Made by a program: the position numbers and the translations under genes
The notes under the pieces: generated by a model
What the model saw: only the letters and a program-made list of their open reading frames with translations
Told to the model about the DNA's origin: nothing
Databases searched by the model: none
Part shown: positions 1 to 8,031 of the stretch, in pieces
Position numbering within the stretch: the stretch's first letter is position 1
How the letters are laid out: each line of letters starts with the position of its first letter
DNA from: Streptomyces sp. Ru72
GTDB lineage: Bacteria > Actinomycetota > Actinomycetes > Streptomycetales > Streptomycetaceae
DNA length: 64,000 bases
Assembly (NCBI RefSeq): GCF_002920635.1
Contig: NZ_PQSR01000013.1
Span: forward strand, 56,215 to 120,214
Direction of reading: 5' to 3'

Positions 1-151
1 GGCGGAGAACGGCGGCCACTACCGCGCGCAGCCGCTGCTCCACGAGATTCAGCCAGATGTAGGCCCGCCCGGCCCGCTGGGCGCGGGTCCGCACCTCGCG
101 CCAGGCGTCGGCGTCCCAGTCCAGTTCCGGTCCGATGGATCCCATCTCCAT
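1..151 (-). CDS. Conserved hypothetical protein, 5' part only
   Basis: The first 50 or so codons of a gene running off the left edge. The reading frame starts MEMGSIGPELDWDADAW and continues with an Arg/Ala-rich, probably helical stretch; third positions are almost all G or C, which marks it as real coding sequence. The start is uncertain: ATG at 151 has no clear Shine-Dalgarno, and a second ATG at 145 or a GTG a few codons upstream are alternatives. The overlapping frame at 49-366 is its shadow. I do not recognise a domain in the visible part and assign no function. Confidence 0.6.
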   Translation of the reverse strand, partial: MEMGSIGPELDWDADAWREVRTRAQRAGRAYIWLNLVEQRLRAVVAAVLR

Positions 152-362
152 CGGCCGTGCCAGGGACACCGCCCCGGGCGGGACATCCGCGGAGTTCCCC
201 TCGTGTCCCTCGTCACCAGGGGGCAGCTCCAGCCCTCCCGAGCCCACCCGCGCACCGCCTTCCGCTCCCCCGAGCCTCCCCAGGGGCAAGGCCCCGGCCA
301 ACGATCAAGGAAGACTACTCCGGGAGTGCGGCACGGTGCAGCCGGATGGACAGGGTCATTCC

Positions 363-1694
363 TCAACTACCGTTTCGCGGACGTCCGTTCTGGTCGGCGA
401 GGGCGGGCGGAGTGAGCGGATTCATAGCCGTGACGTCGCGCGGAGCGATGGAGAAGCCCTGCCAGTGGACCGGCATGGGCTGCTGGTCCTCGTCACGCGC
501 GACGTGGTGGAAGCCGACGTTCACCCACACCACCGGGTGAGTGAGAGTCTGGCCGTTGACCCATGCGTCGACCGTCTTGGCCGCCCCCGTACCGCAGTTG
601 CCCACGTTGTCACTGGCGAACTGCTCGCACGGCTTGTACTCGGTGAAGTAGATGTCGTGCTTGGTGAAGTCGTGGCCGAGGTATTTGGTGGACGCCCCGG
701 GGACGATCTCGTACGAGCGCGGGTGGCCGTCCTTGTTCTTGCCGGCGTCGCTGACGACCCGCCACCAGCGCATGTTCTCGGCGTCTCCCGCGAGTTCCTT
801 GGTGACGGTGGTACGCCTCGTCCTGTTGCTGGGCGCCTGGGCGCCCCGGGCGGGCGGGCTGACCACGGAGTCGTACTGCTCGATCCTGTTCCTGGAGGAG
901 CCGTCGAGGCCGAAGTCGAGCCGCCAGAAGACGTTGTGGCTGTGGCTGGTGGCGTACGAACGGGCCCCCTGGCCGATCGGCCAGCCGCGGCCGTCGCCCG
1001 CGTCGTAGTCGTACGGCGAGAGGCTGCCGGTGGCGCCGACGTTCATGCTGACCGTGCCGTCGTCCTGGAAGCGCCATTCGGTGATGTACTCGTACCAGCC
1101 GACCTTGTTGACGGTGTAGACCAACAGGTCCTTGCCCTGGGCCTGGTAGACCTTGTTCCCGTCGTCGCTCTGCATACGGTAGGCGTGTCCGCGTGAACGG
1201 GTCGTGACGCACAGGCCGTTCACGTTCGGGTGGCGCGGGTCCACGGCGTTCGGCACCTTCACCGACTTGATGGTGCCGCCGGGACACTCGGCGGGCGCCA
1301 TGTTCATCAGGCCCTGCGCGAACCCGGCGCCCGTCAGGTCGCTGTACTCGACCGAGCCGTCGTCGTAGGGGACGTCTATCTGGGCGAGCCGGGCGCTGTT
1401 CAGGACCTTGATCGGGCGGCTCTCGCCCGGCGGCTGGTAGGAGACGTGCTCCAGCACCAGACCGGCGTATCTGTCGTAGCGCCGGCACATCCGCCAGGTG
1501 GTGCCGGTGGAGAGCTTCTGCTCGATCCGGTAGGCGGCACCGCACTCGGCGGCCGGCGCCGCGGCGGTCCTCGGCCCGGCGAAAGCCGGGGTGGCCGCCG
1601 TGCCGCCGAAGGCGAGCCCGGCGGTCAGCAGGCCGGCCATGGCCCGCCGGTGGAGCGACCACCGCCGGGCACGGCTGTTTCTGTTCACGCGCAT
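363..1694 (-). CDS. Secreted copper amine oxidase, catalytic domain only
   Basis: 443 aa with a Tat-like N-terminus (NSRARRW then a hydrophobic stretch ending near AFA at about 39). The rest matches the C-terminal beta-sandwich domain of copper/topaquinone amine oxidases, which deaminate primary amines using copper and a Tyr-derived quinone. Visible residues: the HxH copper pair H251/H253 (SHSHNVFWRLDF), a third His at about 397 (GFHHVARDEDQQPMPV), the candidate topaquinone Tyr201 in GWYEY, and a candidate base Asp111. The family motif N-Y-D/E-Y here reads W-Y-E-Y, so the Asn is lost. Typical enzymes carry N2/N3 domains ahead of this one; here those sit in the gene immediately upstream. AGGAGTC lies 7 bases before the ATG. 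Substrate unknown. Confidence 0.85.
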   Translation of the reverse strand: MRVNRNSRARRWSLHRRAMAGLLTAGLAFGGTAATPAFAGPRTAAAPAAECGAAYRIEQKLSTGTTWRMCRRYDRYAGLVLEHVSYQPPGESRPIKVLNSARLAQIDVPYDDGSVEYSDLTGAGFAQGLMNMAPAECPGGTIKSVKVPNAVDPRHPNVNGLCVTTRSRGHAYRMQSDDGNKVYQAQGKDLLVYTVNKVGWYEYITEWRFQDDGTVSMNVGATGSLSPYDYDAGDGRGWPIGQGARSYATSHSHNVFWRLDFGLDGSSRNRIEQYDSVVSPPARGAQAPSNRTRRTTVTKELAGDAENMRWWRVVSDAGKNKDGHPRSYEIVPGASTKYLGHDFTKHDIYFTEYKPCEQFASDNVGNCGTGAAKTVDAWVNGQTLTHPVVWVNVGFHHVARDEDQQPMPVHWQGFSIAPRDVTAMNPLTPPALADQNGRPRNGS

Positions 1695-1749
1695 GACGAA
1701 GAGACTCCTGTCGCACTGAGTGAGAAGGACGAAGGGAAGGCGAGGCGGT

Positions 1750-2556
1750 TCAGCCGAGCCTGCCGACCTTTCGGGCGCTCAGGTCGATCACGAAGGACCG
1801 GCCGTCGATCCAGGCACCGTTCGGGATCTTCGGGAGGAGCCGCACACAGCGGTGCGTGCCGCACTGGTCGAGGACCGGGGGCTGGGCACCCGGGACCGCT
1901 CGGTAGACGATGCCGGTGAGCATCAGCTGGCCGGGCGAGGTGAGCTCCTTGCCGGTGGCGTCCTTGTAGTCGGCCTTCAGACCCGCGCCGAGCGGGTCGG
2001 CGATGAGGAGCCGGGCCGCCTCGGCGTTCTCCTCGCGGGTGAGGGGCGGCTGCACACCGTGCTGGGCGCCCGTTCCCTCGACCTTCCCGGAGCGCAGCTC
2101 GACGGTCTTGGTGACGAGAGCGTCGCTCTTGTAGTCGTAGAGAGTGACCTCCGCGCGTCGGGGCGCGTTCGGGTCGTCCAGTTCGTCCGCGTCCGGCTCG
2201 GCGAGGTCGACGGCGAGGCGTTGCGGGCCCTTGCCGCCCTCGACGTTCTGCCCGGCGGCGAGCTGCGGGCCGCTCAGCGCGATGCGCTCGGCGCGCCGCA
2301 CCTCGTCGTCGGTCAGCGGGTCGTCGCCCTTGCCGGTCGCCCCCTCTGCGGGAGCCTGCTCGACGACACCGGGCCCCACGGACTGGTCCTGCTGCCGGGC
2401 GGCCTGCCGGGCAGCGAGCCCGCCGCCCCTGCCACCGGGCTCCTCGGCCCCCGCCGAGCCCGGCAGCGTGATCCCGACCATGACGGCGGTCCCTGTCACC
2501 GCGATGGCCGCACCCGCCACCACCTTGCCCAGGTGGCGACGCACTGTACTGCGCAC
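1750..2556 (-). CDS. Exported protein resembling copper amine oxidase N2/N3 domains
   Basis: 268 aa from a GTG start preceded by AGGGGGAAAT; an upstream in-frame ATG at 2613 lacks such a site. The N-terminus (RSTVRRHLGKVVAG, then a hydrophobic segment to SAGAEEP) is an export signal, possibly Tat. The mature part opens with LTDDEVRRAERI and contains RRAEVTLYDY, a GVQPPLTREENAEAARLL segment and FVIDLSARKVGRL near the end. These follow the order and wording of the N2 and N3 domains of copper amine oxidases. No catalytic residues are expected in this part. The stop is 55 bases before the start of the catalytic-domain gene, so the two probably form one transcript and one oxidase. This reading is inference from motif order. 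Confidence 0.7.
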   Translation of the reverse strand: MRSTVRRHLGKVVAGAAIAVTGTAVMVGITLPGSAGAEEPGGRGGGLAARQAARQQDQSVGPGVVEQAPAEGATGKGDDPLTDDEVRRAERIALSGPQLAAGQNVEGGKGPQRLAVDLAEPDADELDDPNAPRRAEVTLYDYKSDALVTKTVELRSGKVEGTGAQHGVQPPLTREENAEAARLLIADPLGAGLKADYKDATGKELTSPGQLMLTGIVYRAVPGAQPPVLDQCGTHRCVRLLPKIPNGAWIDGRSFVIDLSARKVGRLG

Positions 2557-2869
2557 ATTTCCCCCTACTCCCCCTGCGTTGCGGGAGTGGCTCGAGCCCC
2601 ACTGGTTCGGCACACCACGGCGCGCGGTGGTCAGCGCGCGCGCCGGGTGTGCGCTGGTCGGCCGTTAAGAGGGGTGCACGTGAGGGGAGGTTCCCTCGTC
2701 CAAGGGATCCGGGGGCGCCGCGGGCGATTCGCGCCATACTCGTCACTCGAAGAGGGACCGAGCAGGATGGGTCAGGATTCCCACCGGCTCAGGAGGGGGA
2801 GCAGTCACTTTCGGGAACTCGGCCGCAGGGCGCCCCCAGAGGGCCGGCAAAGCTGGGAGAGTCGAATTC

Positions 2870-4978
2870 ATGCAGGTCTGGCCTGGAGAGGCGTATCCGC
2901 TCGGTGCCACCTATGACGGCGCCGGAACCAATTTCGCGGTCTTTTCGGAGGCCGCCGACCGGATCGAGCTGTGTCTGCTGCACGACGACGGCTCGGAGAC
3001 GGCGATCGAGCTGCGGGAGACGGACGCGTTCGTCCGGCACGCGTATCTGCCGGGGGTGATGCCCGGGCAGCGGTACGGGTTCCGGGTGCACGGTCCGTAC
3101 GCCCCCGAACGTGGGCTGCGCTGCAACTCGGCGAAGCTGCTGCTCGACCCGTACGCGCGTGCGATCAGTGGCACGGTGAGGTGGGGCGAGGAGGTGTACG
3201 GCTACCCGTTCGGGTCCCCCGACAAGCGCAACGACCTGGACTCGGCGCCGTACACCATGGCGTCCGTGGTGATCAACCCGTACTTCGACTGGGGCGACGA
3301 CCGCAGGCCGCGCACCGAGTACCACCGTACGGTGATCTACGAGGCCCATGTGAAGGGCCTGACGATGCGCCACCCGGCGCTTCCCGACGAGCTGCGCGGC
3401 ACGTACGCCGCGCTCGCCCACCCGGCCATCATCGAGCACCTGACCGAGCTGGGCGTCACCGCACTGGAACTGATGCCCGTACACCAGTTCGTCAACGACC
3501 ACCGTCTGGCGGACATGGGCCTGAGCAACTACTGGGGCTACAACACGATCGGTTTCTTCGCCCCGCACAACGCGTACGCCTCGTGGGGCGACCGCGGCCA
3601 GCAGGTCCTGGAGTTCAAGTCGGCGGTGAAGGCGCTGCACGAGGCCGGTATCGAGGTCATCCTGGACGTCGTCTACAACCACACCGCCGAGGGCAACCAC
3701 CTGGGCCCCACGCTGTCCTTCCGGGGCATCGACAACCCCTCGTACTACCGGCTGGCGGACGACCCGCGGTATTACATGGACACCACGGGGACCGGCAACT
3801 CCCTGCTGATGCGCTCGCCGCACGTCCTGCAACTGATCATGGACTCGCTGCGCTACTGGGTCACCGAGATGCACGTGGACGGCTTCCGGTTCGACCTGGC
3901 GGCCACCCTGGCACGGCAGTTCCACGAGGTGGACCGGCTGTCGTCGTTCTTCGACCTGGTGCAGCAGGATCCGGTGGTCTCCCAGGTGAAGCTGATCGCC
4001 GAGCCGTGGGACGTCGGCGAGGGCGGCTACCAGGTGGGCAACTTCCCGCCCATGTGGACCGAGTGGAACGGCAAGTACCGCGACACCGTGCGCGACCTGT
4101 GGCGCGGCGAGCCGCGCACCCTCGCGGAGTTCGCCTCCCGGCTGACCGGGTCCTCGGACCTCTACCAGGACGACGGCCGCCGCCCGCTCGCCTCCATCAA
4201 CTTCGTGACCTGCCACGACGGCTTCACGCTGCACGACCTGGTCTCGTACAACGAGAAGCACAACGAGGCCAACGGCGAGGACAACCGCGACGGCGAGAGC
4301 TTCAACCGGTCCTGGAACTGCGGTGCCGAGGGCGAGACCGACGACCCGGAGGTGCTCGAGCTGCGGGGCCGGCAGATGCGGAACTTCATCGCCACACTGA
4401 TGCTCTCCCAGGGCGTGCCGATGCTCAGCCACGGCGACGAGTTCGCGCGCACCCAGAACGGCAACAACAACGCGTACTGCCAGGACAGCGAGCTCTCCTG
4501 GGTCCAGTGGCCCGAGGACGGCAGCGATCTGCTGGAGTTCACCCGCGCGATGGTGTGGCTGCGCCGCGACCACCCGGTCTTCCGCCGGCGCCGTTTCTTC
4601 CACGGCCGCCCGGTGCAGGGCACCCACGACGAGCTGTCCGACATCGCGTGGTTCACCCCGGAGGGCGAGGAGATGACCCAGCGGGACTGGACGTCGGGGC
4701 AGGCGAGCGCGCTGACGGTGTTCCTCAACGGCAACGCGATCTCGGAGCCGGGGCAGCGCGGGGAGCGGATCACGGACGACTCGTTCCTGCTGATGTTCAA
4801 CCCCTCGCCGAAGACCCTCGACTTCGTGGTACCGGTCGACCACGGGCGCCAGTGGCAGGTGGTCGTCGACACGGCCGTCCCGGAGGGGCTGCCGCCGGGC
4901 ACCGGTACCAAGATCGAGGCCGGGGGGCGGCTGACCCTGGTGGACCGGAGCCTGGTGGTGCTGCAGCGGCCGGACTAG
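2870..4978 (+). CDS. glgX: Glycogen debranching enzyme GlgX/TreX
   Basis: 702 aa, the normal length for GlgX. It hydrolyses alpha-1,6 branches of glycogen in the cytoplasm and supplies linear maltodextrins. An N-terminal CBM48 domain (about 10-110, PLGATYDGAGTNFAVFSEAA) is followed by a GH13 barrel with DVVYNHTAEG, the nucleophile Asp342 in DGFRFDLA, the acid/base Glu378 in IAEPWDVG and the third acidic residue Asp450 in TCHDGFTLHDL. ATG at 2870 follows GGGAGAG. treY starts 110 bases downstream and treZ lies further on, so the likely role is TreX of the TreXYZ glycogen-to-trehalose pathway. A function in general glycogen breakdown is also possible. Confidence 0.95.
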   Translation: MQVWPGEAYPLGATYDGAGTNFAVFSEAADRIELCLLHDDGSETAIELRETDAFVRHAYLPGVMPGQRYGFRVHGPYAPERGLRCNSAKLLLDPYARAISGTVRWGEEVYGYPFGSPDKRNDLDSAPYTMASVVINPYFDWGDDRRPRTEYHRTVIYEAHVKGLTMRHPALPDELRGTYAALAHPAIIEHLTELGVTALELMPVHQFVNDHRLADMGLSNYWGYNTIGFFAPHNAYASWGDRGQQVLEFKSAVKALHEAGIEVILDVVYNHTAEGNHLGPTLSFRGIDNPSYYRLADDPRYYMDTTGTGNSLLMRSPHVLQLIMDSLRYWVTEMHVDGFRFDLAATLARQFHEVDRLSSFFDLVQQDPVVSQVKLIAEPWDVGEGGYQVGNFPPMWTEWNGKYRDTVRDLWRGEPRTLAEFASRLTGSSDLYQDDGRRPLASINFVTCHDGFTLHDLVSYNEKHNEANGEDNRDGESFNRSWNCGAEGETDDPEVLELRGRQMRNFIATLMLSQGVPMLSHGDEFARTQNGNNNAYCQDSELSWVQWPEDGSDLLEFTRAMVWLRRDHPVFRRRRFFHGRPVQGTHDELSDIAWFTPEGEEMTQRDWTSGQASALTVFLNGNAISEPGQRGERITDDSFLLMFNPSPKTLDFVVPVDHGRQWQVVVDTAVPEGLPPGTGTKIEAGGRLTLVDRSLVVLQRPD

Positions 4979-5088
4979 CGGGTGGTCCGGGCGCGGGGCA
5001 CGCGCGCGTGGCGGACGTTTTCCGGGGGCGGCCGGGTCGGCGGCGCGTCGATGACACGAAAGGCGGCGAGGCGGGTACGTAGCTTTCC

Positions 5089-7440
5089 ATGACACCTGAG
5101 CGTCCCGGCCCGACGGTGCCCACGGCCACGTACCGGCTGCAGTTGCAGCCGCGGTTCCCGTTCGGTGCGGCGGAGGCGGCCGTGCCGTACCTGGCCGCCC
5201 TCGGCGTCTCGCACCTGCATCTGTCGCCGATCCTGGAGGCCGTCCCGGGGTCGGCGCACGGCTACGACGTGGTCGACCACGCACACGTGCGGGACGAGCT
5301 CGGCGGCGAGGCGGGGCTGCGCTCCCTGGCGCGCACGGCGCGGGAGCACGGGCTGGGCCTCGTCGTGGACATCGTGCCCAACCACATGGCCGCCTCCCCC
5401 CGGCACAACCGGGCCCTGTGGGAGGTGCTGCGCGAAGGTCCGGCGTCGCCGTACGCCCGCTGGTTCGACATCGACTGGGACGCGCAGGGCGGGCAGCTGC
5501 TGGTGCCGGTCCTCGGGGGCCGGCTCGGCGAGGTGATCGAGGACCTCGAGGTCGACGGGGACGTGCTGCGCTACCACGAGCACGTCTTCCCGTTGCGCGA
5601 GGGCACCGGGAAGCTGCCGCTGCCCCAGCTGATCGACGCCCAGTGGTACCGCCCGGTGTGGTGGCGGCTGGCCCGTACCGAGCTGAACTACCGGCGGTTC
5701 TTCAGCATCTCCGAGCTGATCGGGGTGCGCGTGGAGGACCCGGAGGTCTTCGCCGCGACCCATGACACGCTGCTGCGGCTGCTCGACGAGGGAGTCGTCG
5801 ACGGTCTGCGCATCGACCATCCGGACGGTCTCGCCGACCCGGAGGTGTATCTGCGCCGGCTCGACACGGCCACCGGCGGGCGCTGGACCGTCGTCGAGAA
5901 GATCCTCGCCGACGGCGAGCACCTGCCCACCGCCTGGCCGGTCGCGGGCACCACCGGGTACGACGCGCTGCGGCACGTGGACGGGCTCTTCGCGGACCCC
6001 GCGGGCGCCGAGGAGCTGCTCGGCCACTACCGGCTCTTCGCGATCCCGCGCGGCGACCGCGGCGGCCAGTGGGCCTCGACGGTGCGGCGCGCCGCCTACG
6101 AGGTGGTCACGCACGAGCTGGCGACCGAGGTGGAGCGCCTCACCCGCGTGGCGAGCCGGCTGTGCGCGACGTCCCCGGACCCTGCCCTGCGCGACCACGC
6201 GCCCTGGGCGCTGCGCACGGCGCTGCGGGAACTCCTCGTCCGCATGGAGGTGTACCGGCCGTACGCCTCGCAGGACGCCGCCGAGGTGGTCACCGAGACG
6301 GCCGCCGCCGAGGCCCGGGCCGCGTTCACGGTGCCCGAGGAGGCGCACGCGGTGACCGTCGTACGCGCCCTGGTGCTGGGGCGGGCCGGAGAGGGGCCCG
6401 GCCTCGAGGAGTTCCGGGCCCGGTTCGCGCAGACGGCGTCGGCGCTGCGCGCCAAGTCCGTGGAGGACACGGCGTTCTACCGCTATGTGCCGCTGCTGTC
6501 GGCGAACGAGGTGGGCGCAGAGCCCGGTGTCCCGGCCGTGACCCCGGAGGACTTCCACGCGTACTGCGCGCGCGTGCAGCGCGACCGGCCCGTCACCGGG
6601 ACGGCGCTGTCGACCCACGACACCAAGCGCAGCGCGGACGTGCGGGCGGCGATCTCGGTGCTCACGCAGTGCCCGCAGCGCTGGGACGACGTGCTGGCCG
6701 AGGTGACTCGCGCGGACGGTGACGCACCGGACCCGCAGCTGGCGTGGGCGGCCTGGCAGACCCTGTTCGGGCTCGGGCAGGCGGACGAGGAACGCCTGAA
6801 GGGGGCGCTGCTCAAGCACGTCCGGGAGGCGGGACTGCACACCTCGTGGACCGAACAGGACCCCGCCTACGAGGAGGCGGTGGCGGCGTTCGTCTCCGAG
6901 GGTCCGTGCGGGGCGCCAGGGCGGCTCGTGACGGCCCTGAGGGACGAGCTGGCACCGCACATCCGGGCGAACGTCCTGGGGGCCGCTCTGGTCCAGCTGA
7001 CGATGCCGGGCGTGCCCGACGTCTACCAGGGCACCGAGGGCGAGTACCGGGCGCTGGTCGACCCGGACAACCGGCAGCCGTTCGCACCGCAGCGGACGGC
7101 CTCGGACAAGGCGGACCTCACCAGGGCCGCGCTGCTCCTTCGCCGCCGGCGCCCGGAGGTCTTCGGTGCCTCGGCGACGTACGCGCCGCTGGCGGCCGAC
7201 GGCCCGGGTGCCGCGCACTGTGTGGCCTTCGTGCGCTCGGGTGAGGTGCTCACGGCGGTCACCCGGCTGTCGCTGCGGCTGGCGGAGGCGGGCGGCTGGC
7301 ACGACACGTCCCTCCCGCTGCCGCCCGGCCGCTGGGCCGACGCGCTGGCACCGGAGCGGGAGTACGAGGGGCGCACGCGCCTGGCGGACCTGTTCGCACG
7401 GCTGCCGGTGGCGCTGCTGGAGCGGGTGGGCGGGCGGTGA
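5089..7440 (+). CDS. treY: Malto-oligosyltrehalose synthase
   Basis: 783 aa, GH13 family. TreY isomerises the reducing-end alpha-1,4 bond of maltodextrins to an alpha,alpha-1,1 bond, giving maltooligosyl trehalose. The N-terminus PTATYRLQLQPRFPF and the motifs LVVDIVPNHMA, GLRIDHPDGL (Asp243), VVEKIL (Glu270) and STHDTKRSADVRAA (Asp511) are diagnostic of TreY; PGVPDVYQGTE near the C-terminus is also typical. It follows glgX on the same strand and precedes, after a three-gene interruption on the other strand, treZ. ATG at 5089 is the first start in a clean frame. A perfect 14-bp hairpin lies just downstream. Confidence 0.95.
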   Translation: MTPERPGPTVPTATYRLQLQPRFPFGAAEAAVPYLAALGVSHLHLSPILEAVPGSAHGYDVVDHAHVRDELGGEAGLRSLARTAREHGLGLVVDIVPNHMAASPRHNRALWEVLREGPASPYARWFDIDWDAQGGQLLVPVLGGRLGEVIEDLEVDGDVLRYHEHVFPLREGTGKLPLPQLIDAQWYRPVWWRLARTELNYRRFFSISELIGVRVEDPEVFAATHDTLLRLLDEGVVDGLRIDHPDGLADPEVYLRRLDTATGGRWTVVEKILADGEHLPTAWPVAGTTGYDALRHVDGLFADPAGAEELLGHYRLFAIPRGDRGGQWASTVRRAAYEVVTHELATEVERLTRVASRLCATSPDPALRDHAPWALRTALRELLVRMEVYRPYASQDAAEVVTETAAAEARAAFTVPEEAHAVTVVRALVLGRAGEGPGLEEFRARFAQTASALRAKSVEDTAFYRYVPLLSANEVGAEPGVPAVTPEDFHAYCARVQRDRPVTGTALSTHDTKRSADVRAAISVLTQCPQRWDDVLAEVTRADGDAPDPQLAWAAWQTLFGLGQADEERLKGALLKHVREAGLHTSWTEQDPAYEEAVAAFVSEGPCGAPGRLVTALRDELAPHIRANVLGAALVQLTMPGVPDVYQGTEGEYRALVDPDNRQPFAPQRTASDKADLTRAALLLRRRRPEVFGASATYAPLAADGPGAAHCVAFVRSGEVLTAVTRLSLRLAEAGGWHDTSLPLPPGRWADALAPEREYEGRTRLADLFARLPVALLERVGGR

Positions 7441-7523
7441 GGCCGTGCCCCTGCGCGCCGTACGAGGCGTTCCTCACCCCCGCGGGGCGCGGGCTGCACC
7501 AGCGGCGAGCCCGCGCGTCCACG

Positions 7524-7565
7524 CACGCGCGCGGGGGGGTCGTCAGCCCCTCCCCCGCGCGCGTG
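7524..7565. terminator. Perfect 14-bp hairpin between convergent treY and SSI gene
   Basis: The arms CACGCGCGCGGGGG (7524-7537) and CCCCCGCGCGCGTG (7552-7565) are exact reverse complements around a 14-base loop. There is no T run, as is usual for Streptomyces terminators. The right arm lies inside the 3' end of the inhibitor gene and that gene's stop is in the loop. Confidence 0.75.
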
Positions 7566-8031
7566 GGGTGCCGGTGAGGGCCCCGGGCGCGTGCCGACCG
7601 CCCGGCACCGAGCGGACCGGTGTCTGGTCCGACAGCGCGAACACCGCGCCGGTCTTCGCGGTCAGGTCGCAGCTGTTCGCGAAGGTGTGGGTGTAGTCCA
7701 CCTTGTGGCCGTTCCACTCGCCGCGCGCGGAGACGGTCACGGGGGCGTAGAGCATGGTGCAGTAGGACTCCGCGGGCGGGATGCGGCGGATGTCCCCCTG
7801 CACGGCGGCCAGTTGGTCGCAGGCCTGGGCGGCCCGTGCGTGTCCCTGGGGCGGGTCGCAGATCAGGAGCGTGCCGCGGACGTCGCGGGAACGGGCGTCG
7901 CCCTTGGTGACCGTCAGATAGAGCCAGTTGCCGCCGGTGGCCGCCCGCGGCGTGGCCTGGGCCGGTGTCGCGATGAGCAAGGCGGTCGCGGCGAGCAGGG
8001 CGCCGCGCAGGGCCAGGATCGTCTTGTTCAT
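7543..8031 (-). CDS. SSI-family subtilisin/trypsin inhibitor, C-terminally extended
   Basis: 162 aa. Residues 1-26 form a signal peptide ending TPAQA. The mature part follows the Streptomyces subtilisin inhibitor fold: LYLTVTKGD, LICDPPQG..ACDQLAAVQGDI, the reactive-site region YCTMLYAPV (P1 probably Met, P1' Leu), GEWNGHKVDYTHTFANSCDL, and an end at AVFAL. Four Cys match the two family disulphides. Family members normally stop at the VFAF-like sequence; this one continues for about 29 residues rich in Pro, Gly and Arg, whose codons run into the terminator hairpin. The ATG overlaps the stop of the upstream carboxypeptidase (ATGA), so translation is probably coupled. It would act outside the cell on secreted serine proteases. 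Confidence 0.88.
   Translation of the reverse strand: MNKTILALRGALLAATALLIATPAQATPRAATGGNWLYLTVTKGDARSRDVRGTLLICDPPQGHARAAQACDQLAAVQGDIRRIPPAESYCTMLYAPVTVSARGEWNGHKVDYTHTFANSCDLTAKTGAVFALSDQTPVRSVPGGRHAPGALTGTPRARGRG

Noticed and set aside
49..366. Open frame of 105 codons on the minus strand at the left edge
   Set aside because: It overlaps in another frame the MEMGSIGPELDW gene, which has proper third-position bias; this frame is Trp/Arg/Gly-rich and looks like a shadow.
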